A DNA stretch of 64,000 bases from UBA1757 sp963617485 (GTDB taxonomy: Bacteria; Bacteroidota; Bacteroidia; Bacteroidales; UBA1402): the NCBI GenBank assembly GCA_963617485.1, contig CAVEPA010000005.1:1-64000 (forward strand), given 5' to 3'. The stretch's first letter is position 1. Each line of letters begins with the position of its first letter. Positions 1 through 6,790 of this stretch are shown in pieces. A program made the translations under genes and the position numbers. A model generated the notes under the pieces. The model was not told where the DNA came from. It saw only the letters and a list, made by a program, of their open reading frames with translations, and did not search any database.

Positions 1-164
1 ACTCCGATTACGCGGCGATGGAGCAGGTGCACGCGCGCCTCGTGAGAACCACGACTCTCGGCAGAGGCGACTGCTGCGACTACGCCATCTGCGGTGACAA
101 GGACCCGTATCTCGCCGAGCACGAAGAGTACCGCGATGCCTGCGGAGGCCGATGGAACAAATGA
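1..164 (+). CDS. C-terminal fragment, L-2-amino-thiazoline-4-carboxylic acid hydrolase-like protein (cut by window edge)
   Basis: An open frame enters from the left edge and stops at a TGA at 162-164, giving about 53 residues. The segment TLGRGDCCDYAICGDKD resembles the C-terminal signature of the ATC hydrolase family, where a Thr-Leu-x-x-Gly stretch precedes a Cys-Asp/Phe motif. Members hydrolyse or are predicted to act on small cyclic substrates, but the activity here cannot be judged because the start and most of the domain lie outside the window. The next short open frame overlaps its stop codon. The region to the right is decayed, so this gene may also be a remnant. Identification is by motif memory and is tentative. 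Confidence 0.5.
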   Translation, partial: SDYAAMEQVHARLVRTTTLGRGDCCDYAICGDKDPYLAEHEEYRDACGGRWNK

Positions 165-271
165 CAGTGGAAGAGTTCTGCAAGGTGTCCATCACTGAGA
201 AGAAGCAATCGGAAAGCCTTTACAGAATAAAAATTCGGACGAATACAAGGGTATATACTACAGATTTTTGA
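152..271 (+). CDS. Short 39-residue open frame overlapping the upstream stop, probably a truncated gene
   Basis: An ATG at 152 overlaps the end of the ATC-hydrolase-like gene by 13 bases, as in a translationally coupled pair, and reads 39 residues (MEQMTVEEFCKVS...) before a TGA at 269. The coupling suggests a genuine start, but the frame stops too early for a recognisable domain. I do not recognise the family. The most economical reading is the 5' stub of a gene interrupted when the region decayed; a real small protein is possible. Confidence 0.3.
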   Translation: MEQMTVEEFCKVSITEKKQSESLYRIKIRTNTRVYTTDF

Positions 272-276
272 TGTTG

Positions 277-445
277 ACGGGGCTCCCCGCCGCCGCGATG
301 GCTCTCTGGGAGCCTTTCTTTAAGCAGCCACAATAATCTTCTGTCAAAATTGCCAAAAATTGTTCGCGGCAGTTTTCTTTCCAGGGGGACAGGTGTCCCT
401 TCCGTGTGCGGGAAAAAGGCCAGCCTTTTTCCCTTTCCTCCCGAG
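277..445. other. Gene-free stretch with several short hairpins
   Basis: No convincing gene lies between about 272 and 503. The stretch holds clustered inverted repeats: GGCTC/GAGCC around 298-313, GGGAC/GTCCC around 385-399, a perfect 10-bp stem GGGAAAAAGG/CCTTTTTCCC with a CCAG loop (410-433), and CCTCC/GGAGG around 436-455. None has a clean T-tract outside its stem, so a simple terminator is not obvious. It may be a structured RNA, an intergenic repeat or debris of gene decay. Confidence 0.35.
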
Positions 446-503
446 TACCCGGAGGGCTTTTTCAAGGGAACTATATACCCGATTACCATAAAATTCCCAT
501 AAT

Positions 504-596
504 ATGTTGAAAGAAATGACAGGCGGAGACAGATTCGGTTATATGTTCAAGAAGGCCGTTGGAAGAGTGAGATATAAGGACATGAAGATGGCGTGA
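504..596 (+). pseudogene. Short 30-residue open frame abutting the exonuclease remnant
   Basis: An ATG at 504 opens a 30-residue frame (MLKEMTGGDRFGYMFKK...) that stops at 594-596, just inside the point where sequence similar to the exonuclease below begins in another frame. I do not recognise it. It looks like the 5' end of an unrelated gene joined by deletion to the 3' part of the exonuclease gene; the junction would lie near 585-597. Confidence 0.3.
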
Positions 597-978
597 TTAT
601 TTCCACCCCGAGCCTAACTATTATCAGTATTTCTGCCAAAAGGTGCATGGCCTGAGCAAGGAAGACACAGACGATGCACCCGTATTTCCCGATGTCTGGG
701 AAAAGATTGAGCCGCTCATCGAGGGCCTGCCGCTCGTGGCGCACAACAGTCCCTTCGACGAAGGTTGCCTGCGCGCAGTGTTCCGGGTCTATCGGATGGA
801 CTATCCGGAATACGAGTTCTTCGACACTTGCGCCACGTCCCGCCGGGTGTTTGGCCGCCGGCTCCCCAACCACCAGCTCCAGACCGTCGCGGCCGCCTGC
901 GGATATGATTTAAAGAATCATCACCACGCTCTTGCCGATGCCGAAGCCTGCGCCGCCATTGCTATAAAGATACTATAA
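586..978 (+). pseudogene. 5'-truncated DnaQ-like 3'-5' exonuclease (DNA polymerase III epsilon family)
   Basis: The frame is open from 586 to the TAA at 976-978 and encodes the last ~130 residues of a DEDD-type exonuclease. Visible are the PE-P-NYYQYFC and HGLSKED segment, VAHNSPFDEGCL (Exo II region, near 739-771) and HHHALADAEACA (Exo III with its HxAxxD pattern, near 919-954). The N-terminal third, including the Exo I motif with its two metal-binding acidic residues, is missing: the frame is blocked by a TGA at 583-585. The only nearby start is a GTG at 643, inside the fold. The remaining protein could not be catalytic, so this is scored as a pseudogene. Confidence 0.75.
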
Positions 979-1055
979 GCCTCAAAAAAAAGTTTTTTTA
1001 ACTGCCATTTTTGGGCAAGATGAGTCTTTTCATTTGCATTGTAAAAACAGATGAT

Positions 1056-1372
1056 ATGAAAAAGACTTACATTCAGCTTATCAAGGCGGCAGCCGCCAGG
1101 GTCAGGGACAGCAAACTTCAAAAACTCGGCACCAAAGAGACAAGCGAGGCACAGAATGGAAGACCGATATCTGGCGCGACAAACTCCCGTCGCTCAGCGA
1201 AGCCGACGCGCACACGCTGGCATCCGGCTTCGACTTCAGCGGTGGCGAAATCGACAACATCGTGCACAAGGCCACGATGGAGGAAGTCATCTCGGGCAAC
1301 GCTCCGTCCATCGACGACATAGTATCGTTTGCGAGCACGAGAAACTTTCCTGTGGTCGGGCTGCGAGAATAG
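1056..1372 (+). pseudogene. Frameshifted remnant of an AAA-family ATPase (C-terminal lid region)
   Basis: An ATG at 1056 opens a short frame (MKKTYIQLIKAAAARV...). In a second frame, from about 1130 to the TAG at 1370-1372, the translation EWKTDIWRDKLPSLSEAD followed by FSGGEIDNIVHK and MEEVISG is readable. This matches the C-terminal helical lid of Cdc48/RuBisCO-activase-like AAA proteins, where a conserved FSGGxIxNI segment follows sensor 2. The Walker A and B motifs are absent and the two frames do not join, so a large internal deletion plus frameshift is likely. The exonuclease remnant upstream shows the same kind of decay. The family call rests on the lid motif alone. Confidence 0.55.
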
Positions 1373-1418
1373 GATTCGGCCGCTAAGCCATGCTTATTAT
1401 TTGCTATTTTGGCAGCTG

Positions 1419-1739
1419 TTATTCGAACACTCCCAAACTGTCGCAGTAGGATATTTCTGCATCCACCACGAAACCGACTTCTTCTTGGGCGATGGCCATT
1501 TTTTCCTTCTTGGCAGCCTTAAAAACATAAGCCGTCAGGTCGTCCAGGTCGACTTCCACTACATCGTCATCATCTTTGAGATAACCTTTTTCATCGTAGT
1601 AGTCGTAGATGGCATCGAGCAGAAAATACAGGTCGTCGTCGCTCAGGCGGGCCTTGAGTTCTTGCGAAATCTGGTTGCGGATATAGGCAATGGCCGCCTC
1701 ATCGTCGTATTCCAGAGGATCCTTAACATCGTTAGCCAT
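1419..1739 (-). CDS. Small acidic protein downstream of recA, function unknown
   Basis: This 106-residue protein starts at the ATG beginning MANDVKDPLEYDD. A longer reading upstream would run into recA and is not needed. It is strongly acidic, with DDDDVVEVDLDDL near the middle, and looks helical without a signal peptide or membrane segment, so it is probably cytoplasmic. It begins 11 bp after the recA stop on the same strand and is most likely co-transcribed with recA. I do not recognise a named domain. A role linked to recombination is only suggested by position. Confidence 0.8.
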   Translation of the reverse strand: MANDVKDPLEYDDEAAIAYIRNQISQELKARLSDDDLYFLLDAIYDYYDEKGYLKDDDDVVEVDLDDLTAYVFKAAKKEKMAIAQEEVGFVVDAEISYCDSLGVFE

Positions 1740-1750
1740 AACAATATAAT

Positions 1751-2803
1751 TTAAAGATTGGTGCTTGGTTCTGATTTTTTCTTGACAGCCTCGTAGACCT
1801 TGTTTTCGATTTCCTCGGCCAATTCGGGATTGTCGCGCAGGCAAGCCTTGGCAGCCTCACGTCCTTGTGCCAAACGAGTGTCGTTGTAGGAATACCACGA
1901 ACCGCTTTTCTTGAGGATACCCAGTTCGGAAGCGATGTCAACAATTTCGCCCACTTTGCAGACGCCTTCGCCGTACATAATATCAAATTCAGCCTTGCGG
2001 AATGGAGGTGCCACCTTGTTTTTTACCACCTTGACACGCGTTTGGTTACCCAATACTTCTTCTCCGTCTTTAATCTGGCCGATACGACGGATGTCGAGAC
2101 GCACCGAAGCGTAGAATTTAAGGGCGTTGCCGCCGGTGGTGGTTTCGGGATTGCCAAACATCACACCGATTTTTTCGCGCAATTGGTTGATGAAAATACA
2201 AGTGGTGTTGGTCTTGCTGATGGTGGCCGTTAGCTTGCGCAGCGCCTGACTCATCAGGCGGGCCTGCAGACCTACCTTATTATCTCCCATATCGCCTTCC
2301 AATTCTGCTTTGGGAGTAAGGGCAGCCACAGAGTCTATCACCACAATATCCACGGCAGAAGAGCGTATCAACTGGTCGGCGATTTCCAAGGCCTGCTCAC
2401 CGCTGTCGGGTTGCGAAATCCAGAGGTTCTCGATGTCTACACCCAATTTTTCGGCATAGAAACGGTCGAAAGCGTGCTCGGCATCGATAAAGGCTGCAAT
2501 ACCGCCGGCTTTTTGGGCTTCAGCTATGGCGTGAATGGCCAAAGTGGTCTTACCTGACGATTCGGGACCATATATTTCGATGATACGTCCTCGGGGATAA
2601 CCGCCCACGCCCAACGCAAGGTTCAGCGAGAGAGAACCGGTAGAAATAACCGGCACATCTTCTACTTTGTCATCGCCCATCTTCATGATGGAGCCTTTGC
2701 CGTAATTCTTTTCAATTTTTTCCATTGCCATCTGCAAGGCTTTCAGTTTTTCAGCAGACGGCCCCTTGGATACTTCGGGGTTCTGTTCGTTTTCTTTCGT
2801 CAT
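1751..2803 (-). CDS. recA: Recombinase RecA
   Basis: RecA forms ATP-dependent filaments on single-stranded DNA, drives strand exchange and stimulates LexA-type self-cleavage. The 350-residue protein has the normal family length. The Walker A motif GPESSGKT lies at 79-86, the Walker B strand VDIVVIDS at about 151-158, and the DNA-binding loop L2 around FGNPETTTGGNALKF at 216-230. The N-terminal multimerisation helix and the C-terminal domain ending in an acidic, Lys-rich tail are both present. The start fits a promoter with TTG and TATATTTG boxes 35-65 bp upstream. It is followed at 11 bp by the small acidic gene. The identification is secure. Confidence 0.99.
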   Translation of the reverse strand: MTKENEQNPEVSKGPSAEKLKALQMAMEKIEKNYGKGSIMKMGDDKVEDVPVISTGSLSLNLALGVGGYPRGRIIEIYGPESSGKTTLAIHAIAEAQKAGGIAAFIDAEHAFDRFYAEKLGVDIENLWISQPDSGEQALEIADQLIRSSAVDIVVIDSVAALTPKAELEGDMGDNKVGLQARLMSQALRKLTATISKTNTTCIFINQLREKIGVMFGNPETTTGGNALKFYASVRLDIRRIGQIKDGEEVLGNQTRVKVVKNKVAPPFRKAEFDIMYGEGVCKVGEIVDIASELGILKKSGSWYSYNDTRLAQGREAAKACLRDNPELAEEIENKVYEAVKKKSEPSTNL

Positions 2804-2837
2804 AATACTATGTGTTTTTGTTTTTAGAATTTCGCGT

Positions 2838-2868
2838 CAAATATACTACCGACTTTTGAATCTGTCAA
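2838..2868 (-). promoter_or_regulatory. Bacteroidota-type promoter for recA
   Basis: On the minus strand a -7 box TATATTTG (2845-2838) is preceded by TTGAC with the TTG at 2868-2866, a spacing of 20 bases. This matches the TTG-N19-21-TAnnTTTG pattern of the Bacteroidota housekeeping sigma factor. No palindromic SOS box was evident by eye between the promoter and the start codon. Confidence 0.75.
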
Positions 2869-3053
2869 GTATTTTTGTATTTATTGTTAAGTTATTGTAT
2901 ATAACTATTGATTCTCAACTGTTTAGACTCAGCACTAACATGCTCGCCAGCGAGGACAAAAATAATCAAAAACAAATGGCGGAGGGTTGTATAGGCAAAT
3001 AAAAATTAGGTGGAAATATTTCAGCGAAGGCTTTCCAATTCAAAATTAATTCC

Positions 3054-3061
3054 TACCTTTG
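3054..3061 (+). promoter_or_regulatory. Promoter -7 box for rpsP
   Basis: TACCTTTG at 3054-3061 matches the TAnnTTTG -7 consensus and lies 38 bp before the rpsP start; a weak TTT-type -33 element sits near 3032. The rest of the recA-rpsP spacer (2804-3098) is AT-rich and holds nothing else recognisable apart from a 5-bp hairpin CTCGC/GCGAG near 2943. Confidence 0.6.
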
Positions 3062-3098
3062 CAGCCGCTAATGCAAAACTATTTAAACCTATCATTCT

Positions 3099-3665
3099 AT
3101 GGCAACAAAACTTAGATTACAGAGACATGGCCGCAAGAGCCACGCTTTCTACTACATTGTTGCAGCCGACAGCAGGGCACCACGTGATGGTAAATTTATT
3201 GAAAGATTGGGTTCGTACAATCCGAACACTAATCCTGCTACAGTAGATTTGAACTTCGAACGTGCTTTGTATTGGCTCAACACGGGTGCTCAACCTTCTG
3301 ACACCGTACGTAACATTCTTTCCAGAGAAGGCGTATTGCTCAAGAAACACCTTATGGGTGGTGTAACCAAGGGCGCTTTCAACGAAGAAGAAGCCGAAAA
3401 GAGATTCAATGCTTGGAAGCAAGGCAAGGACGCTGCTTTGAACACGGTTATCGCCGGTTTGAAGAACGCTCAGATTGCCGAAGCCAAGGCTCGCAAAGAA
3501 GCTGAAGAAGCTGTTCACAAGGCTAAAGCTGATGCTCTCGCCAAGAAGTTGGCTGAAAAGAAGGCCGCCGAGGAAGAAGCAGCCGCAGCAGCTGCTGCCG
3601 AAGCCGCCGCAGCAGCACCTGCCGCTGAGGAAGCTCCTGCAGCCGAAGAAGCTCAGGCAGAGTAA
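3099..3665 (+). CDS. rpsP: 30S ribosomal protein S16 with long Ala/Glu-rich tail
   Basis: S16 binds 16S rRNA early in 30S assembly. The N-terminal part (MATKLRLQRHGRKSHAFYY, then the SRAPRDGKFIERLGSYNP segment) is the canonical S16 fold over roughly residues 1-85. The protein continues to 188 residues. Residues ~110-188 form a lysine/alanine/glutamate helix that ends in a low-complexity Ala-Glu-Pro tail. E. coli S16 is about 82 residues; tails of this kind are familiar in Bacteroidota, and their function is not established as far as I know. The gene stands alone, with a hairpin just after its stop and then tRNA-Ser. Confidence 0.97.
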   Translation: MATKLRLQRHGRKSHAFYYIVAADSRAPRDGKFIERLGSYNPNTNPATVDLNFERALYWLNTGAQPSDTVRNILSREGVLLKKHLMGGVTKGAFNEEEAEKRFNAWKQGKDAALNTVIAGLKNAQIAEAKARKEAEEAVHKAKADALAKKLAEKKAAEEEAAAAAAAEAAAAAPAAEEAPAAEEAQAE

Positions 3666-3676
3666 ATAAATTATTG

Positions 3677-3713
3677 TTGAACCGGTGCCTCTCACCACAC
3701 AACACCGGTTCAA
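3677..3713 (+). terminator. Hairpin after rpsP
   Basis: A perfect 11-bp stem TTGAACCGGTG/CACCGGTTCAA (3677-3687 with 3703-3713) encloses a 15-base loop. It begins 11 bp after the rpsP stop and ends 3 bp before the tRNA. There is no real T-tract, so it may act as a processing or 3'-protecting structure rather than a strong intrinsic terminator. Confidence 0.5.
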
Positions 3714-3716
3714 TTT

Positions 3717-3801
3717 GGAGGGATGGTAGAGTGGTCGATTACGGCAGTCTTGAAAACTGTTGACCTGAGAGGGTCCGGGGGTTCGAATCCCTCTTCCTCC
3801 G
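3717..3801 (+). tRNA. tRNA-Ser (anticodon TGA)
   Basis: The 85-nt sequence folds as a class II tRNA. The acceptor GGAGGGA (3717-3723) pairs with TTCCTCC (3794-3800), followed by discriminator G at 3801. The anticodon stem CAGT/ACTG encloses the loop CTTGAAA with anticodon TGA, which reads UCA serine codons. A variable arm follows, then the T arm with GGTTCGAATCC. The CCA end is not fully encoded (CAA follows the discriminator). The gene lies between the rpsP hairpin and a strong terminator. Confidence 0.95.
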
Positions 3802-3814
3802 CAAAGCATTGGAA

Positions 3815-3842
3815 GCCCGGCGCAAAAGCGCCGGGCTTTTTT
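3815..3842 (+). terminator. Intrinsic terminator of tRNA-Ser
   Basis: A 9-bp GC-rich stem GCCCGGCGC/GCGCCGGGC (3815-3823 with 3828-3836) with an AAAA loop is followed directly by six T (3837-3842). It lies 13 bp after the tRNA end and is a textbook Rho-independent terminator. Confidence 0.85.
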
Positions 3843-3886
3843 CGTGCCGTCACGTCAGAAACTTGTTTCTGTAAGGGAAAGGCACG

Positions 3887-3919
3887 AAAAAAGCCCAAAC
3901 GGCCTTCGGCCGTGGGCTT
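3887..3919 (-). terminator. Intrinsic terminator facing the opposite direction
   Basis: On the minus strand a hairpin with stems AAGCCC/GGGCTT and ACGGCC/GGCCGT is followed by six T (complement of 3887-3892). It mirrors the tRNA terminator and would stop transcription entering from the right. No minus-strand gene is seen immediately to the right, so it may be a by-product of the inverted duplication. Confidence 0.6.
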
Positions 3920-3953
3920 CCAATGCTTTGCAACGCCCCGCCGCAGGCGGGGA

Positions 3954-4050
3954 GGGATGTCGGCACAAAAGTGCCGCAATCCCGAGGAAGAGAGCTTCTC
4001 GCACGCAAGGGATGTCGGCACAAAAGTGCCGCAATCCCGAGGAAGAGAGC
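3954..4050. repeat. Two copies of a 42-bp hairpin-bearing direct repeat
   Basis: The 42-bp unit begins GGGATGTCGGCACAAAAG and ends GAGGAAGAGAGC. It occurs identically at 3954-3995 and 4009-4050, separated by 13 bp. Within each unit GGGAT..CGGCAC and GTGCCG..ATCCC form an 11-bp stem with a 2x2 internal loop and an AAAA tetraloop. A degenerate third copy may follow at about 4052-4095. The repeats fill the leader region of the ZIP transporter gene (start 4146). Confidence 0.85.
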
Positions 4051-4145
4051 GTCGCAATCCCCAAAGAGAGCGTGCCGAAATCCCTCAAGGAAGATTGCGT
4101 CTTTCGTGCACAGTCCATATCTTTGCAGTCGTTGAAGACCAAGCA

Positions 4146-4925
4146 ATGGAAACATCCATCATCACACTACTGCTACCTTTTGTCGGGACCCTACTCGGCT
4201 CAGCCTTCGTATTCTTTATGAAAAGGGAAATGCCGGCCCTTTTTCAGAAGGCTTTATTGGGCTTCGCATCCGGTGTGATGGTAGCCGCCGCCGTTTGGTC
4301 ACTGCTCATCCCGAGTATGGAGATGTCCGCCGCCCAAGGGGCTAAAGCGGTTGTTCCGGCAGCCCTGGGCTTCATCCTCGGTATGGGCTTCCTGCTGGCC
4401 ATCGATGCCATCACCCCTCACCTTCATATCGGCCACGACAGGCCCGAAGGTATCAAGGCCCGCATATCCAGAACGGCAATGCTCGCACTGGCCGTCACCA
4501 TCCATAATATTCCCGAAGGCATGGCCGTCGGCGTGGTTATTGCCGGTGCGATGAGCGACGGTGTCGGAATAGCGCCCGCAGCCGCCATGGCTACAGCTCT
4601 GGGAATCGCCATCCAGAACATCCCCGAAGGGGCCATTATCTCCATGCCGATGCGTGCCGCCGGAAACTCCCGCCACAAATCCTTCTTCATCGGAGCTTTG
4701 AGCGGAATAGTGGAACCGATAGGTGCACTGGTAGTACTACTGCTCGCATCGCTGATGACCCCGATACTCCCCTACCTCCTAGCTTTCGCAGCCGGCGCGA
4801 TGATGTACGTCGTTGTTGAAGAACTCATTCCGGAAGCCTCCGAGGGGCAACATTCCAACATCGGCACTGTCGGCTTCGCCATCGGGTTTGTACTGATGAT
4901 GGTTCTCGATGTCGTGCTAGCCTAA
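4146..4925 (+). CDS. ZIP-family divalent metal transporter (ZupT-like)
   Basis: This 259-residue inner-membrane protein has about eight hydrophobic segments and the ZIP signatures HNIPEG (120-125) and QNIPEG (157-162) in the two metal-binding helices, plus VEELIPE (224-230) near the C-terminus. ZIP proteins of the GufA/ZupT branch import zinc and other divalent metals. A His-containing stretch PHLHIGHD (91-98) lies in the variable cytoplasmic loop. I start at the ATG giving METSIITLLLPF; a longer in-frame reading exists but would run back through the tRNA terminator and repeats. The upstream duplicated hairpins may affect expression. The metal cannot be told from sequence. Confidence 0.9.
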   Translation: METSIITLLLPFVGTLLGSAFVFFMKREMPALFQKALLGFASGVMVAAAVWSLLIPSMEMSAAQGAKAVVPAALGFILGMGFLLAIDAITPHLHIGHDRPEGIKARISRTAMLALAVTIHNIPEGMAVGVVIAGAMSDGVGIAPAAAMATALGIAIQNIPEGAIISMPMRAAGNSRHKSFFIGALSGIVEPIGALVVLLLASLMTPILPYLLAFAAGAMMYVVVEELIPEASEGQHSNIGTVGFAIGFVLMMVLDVVLA

Positions 4926-4937
4926 CTTTCACCAACT

Positions 4938-5777
4938 ATGACACCCAAACTTACGCTCATTATTTCGTTCTACAACAAGATAGACTTGCTAAAAAAAGTG
5001 CTCGATACCGCCAAGTATCAGACGTTCAAAGACTTCGAAGTAGTCGTTGCCGATGATGGCAGCCGTAGCGAAGTGGTGGACGAGCTACACTGCCTGCAAA
5101 CGGCCTACCCTTTTCCCATCGCGCACGTTTGGCAAGAAGACCAAGGCTGGCAGAAGAACAAGATACTCAACAAGGCCGTTGTAGCCGCCAAAAGCGAATA
5201 TCTGGTGTTTATCGACGGCGACTGCTTGCTCGACAAGCATTTTCTGGAAGACCACTACGGTTCGCGCCGGCACGGCGAAGTAGTGACGGGCCGGCGCGTT
5301 ATGCTCACCCGCTCACTTACCGACCGCTTGATGTCGCAAGCCATCACGGAGCGAAGTCTCGGTCTTGGTTTGTTCTTCAACCTGCTCTACAGCACCTTGT
5401 TTCTACACGAAAAGACCCAGATGGAACAGATGTTGCGCCTGCCGGCTTGTTTGCGCAAGATTTTTATCCACGAACGCAAACGTCATATCTTGGGTTGCAA
5501 TTTCTCGCTCTACAAAGAAGATTTGTTGTCGGTTAACGGATTTGACGAGCGCTTTGCCTATCCCGGTTACGGCGAGGACATCGACCTGTGGCAGCGTCTC
5601 GGCCGCAAAGGCATCATCTCGGTTTCGCGCAAATGCCAGCTGGTGCAATACCATTGCTTCCACAAGCATTTCGACACCAACTACGCACCCAATCAAGCCT
5701 TGATGCAGGAGAACACCGACAACAACGTCAGCTATACGCCTTATGGTATTATCCGCGAAAGTGGACGTTCAAAATAG
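4938..5777 (+). CDS. GT2-family glycosyltransferase
   Basis: This 279-residue protein has the GT-A fold of inverting family 2 transferases: N-terminal LTLIISFYNK, nucleotide-binding ADDGS (38-42) and the metal-binding DGD (93-95). A late GYGEDIDLWQRL (210-221) resembles the galactosyltransferase-type C-terminal signature with its Glu-Asp pair. There is no signal peptide or membrane anchor, so it acts on the cytoplasmic face, presumably on a surface polysaccharide or lipopolysaccharide precursor. It starts 12 bp after the ZIP gene. Its 3' end overlaps the convergent acyltransferase gene by 37 bp. Donor and acceptor are unknown. Confidence 0.9.
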   Translation: MTPKLTLIISFYNKIDLLKKVLDTAKYQTFKDFEVVVADDGSRSEVVDELHCLQTAYPFPIAHVWQEDQGWQKNKILNKAVVAAKSEYLVFIDGDCLLDKHFLEDHYGSRRHGEVVTGRRVMLTRSLTDRLMSQAITERSLGLGLFFNLLYSTLFLHEKTQMEQMLRLPACLRKIFIHERKRHILGCNFSLYKEDLLSVNGFDERFAYPGYGEDIDLWQRLGRKGIISVSRKCQLVQYHCFHKHFDTNYAPNQALMQENTDNNVSYTPYGIIRESGRSK

Positions 5778-6790
5778 CGATTCAACAGCAGCGCCAAAAG
5801 ACATATCAGCAAGGCTGAAAATCCTAGCATCAGCGGAAGCGGAAGCACCAAGCCCACATGGTCCGACCAGGCAAGTAACGGACCGAGTGCCAGCTGATGT
5901 ATCATATAAAAGGTAAAACTGCAGGACGATAGGGCTACCAGGCCGTTACAAGACAAAAGCCGCGTCAGCAGGCCGCCGCCCAGCCCTTCCGACAGACGGA
6001 AGACCAGCAAGAGCGCAGCCACAGGCAGCCACCACCATGCAGCCAGCCTAAGACCCCAAGGCACCGAACCATAACAGGCGGCGGCCAGCGCCACCAAAGC
6101 CACAGCAGCCATTTCGGCCAAACTCAGCCAAGCACAAGACCAGCGTTTCTGTTCCTGCCTCAACCGGGCGAGACATGACTCCGAAAAGCGGTACAGCAGC
6201 ATGCCCCAAAGAAAATCGAGCAAACGGAACAAGGGCGAAATATAAACCAGTGGGTGCACCATGGGTTGCGGCAGCAAAGCGACAACCACGAAGTAAAGTG
6301 TCAGCAGCGACAGCACGCCAAACGCTATCGTCTTGCGCGGAAGCCGTTGCAGAAGGCGGCACAGCCATGGGAAGAGCGCGTAGCAGAACATCAGGTCGCA
6401 AAGGCACCACGACACAGCGTTGCCAGAGAAATACACGCTACGGACAGGCACCCAACTTTGCAGCATCAAGGCATTAAGACCCAAGGTGCCGACGCTGCGC
6501 CAAGAGGCGAAAACCGAGGACAAATGCAACAGCACGAACACAGCCAGACAGAGCAGATGCAAGGGCCAGAGTCGTAGCAAGCGCTTTAGCAAAAAGTTGC
6601 CGTAGGAAAAATCGTCCGATAGCACCTTGCGCTCGTAGCCTGCCGACATCACCAGGCCCGAGAGCATCATGAAGAAGCTGACACCCAAAGGGCCGCCGGC
6701 CTTGAAAAGGCCGGCGCCGTCCACCGGGAAATGGTGCAGGAATATCACCAGTGCAAACAGCAGTCGCCAGGTCTGCAAAGATTTAATCAT
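5741..6790 (-). CDS. Acyltransferase-3 family membrane protein (OafA/YrhL-like)
   Basis: This 349-residue polytopic protein begins with SLQTWRLLFALVIFLHHFP, the helix 1 signature with the conserved Arg and the catalytic-type His of acyltransferase family 3. About ten transmembrane segments follow. Members transfer acetyl or other acyl groups from the cytoplasm to sugars of O-antigen, capsule or peptidoglycan. The start overlaps the stop of the preceding lipoprotein gene by 4 bp (ATGA), indicating translational coupling. It ends the minus-strand run that includes pfkA and cysK, and it is convergent and overlapping with the GT2 gene. The presence of two glycosyltransferase genes nearby supports a surface-glycan role, by inference. 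Confidence 0.88.
   Translation of the reverse strand: MIKSLQTWRLLFALVIFLHHFPVDGAGLFKAGGPLGVSFFMMLSGLVMSAGYERKVLSDDFSYGNFLLKRLLRLWPLHLLCLAVFVLLHLSSVFASWRSVGTLGLNALMLQSWVPVRSVYFSGNAVSWCLCDLMFCYALFPWLCRLLQRLPRKTIAFGVLSLLTLYFVVVALLPQPMVHPLVYISPLFRLLDFLWGMLLYRFSESCLARLRQEQKRWSCAWLSLAEMAAVALVALAAACYGSVPWGLRLAAWWWLPVAALLLVFRLSEGLGGGLLTRLLSCNGLVALSSCSFTFYMIHQLALGPLLAWSDHVGLVLPLPLMLGFSALLICLLALLLNRYFERPLSRIIP

Larger units (their letters stand above)
3801..3931. repeat. Nested palindrome of about 131 bp behind tRNA-Ser
   Basis: Outer arms GCAAAGCATTGGAAGCCC (3801-3818) and its exact reverse complement (3914-3931) enclose inner arms GGGCTTTTTTCGTGCC (3833-3848) and its exact reverse complement (3881-3896), with a central 7-bp hairpin CAGAAAC/GTTTCTG (3856-3871). 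Two further hairpins occupy the left and right shoulders. The segments AAGCCC and GGGCTT can pair in more than one way, so mutually exclusive folds exist. The left outer arm begins at the last base of the tRNA. Confidence 0.85.

Noticed and set aside
2938..2960. Possible SOS or LexA operator near recA (CTCGCCAGCGAG)
   Set aside because: The 5-bp arms are too short, the motif lies far upstream of the promoter, and no Bacteroidota LexA consensus is recognised there.
3954..4050. Possible CRISPR array from the repeated 42-bp unit
   Set aside because: Only two exact copies with a 13-bp spacer, strong internal hairpins and no cas genes; it fits an intergenic repeat better.
3723..4145. N-terminal extension of the ZIP transporter running back through the tRNA and repeats
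   Set aside because: It would translate the tRNA-Ser gene and its terminator. The ATG at 4146 gives a normal-length ZIP protein.
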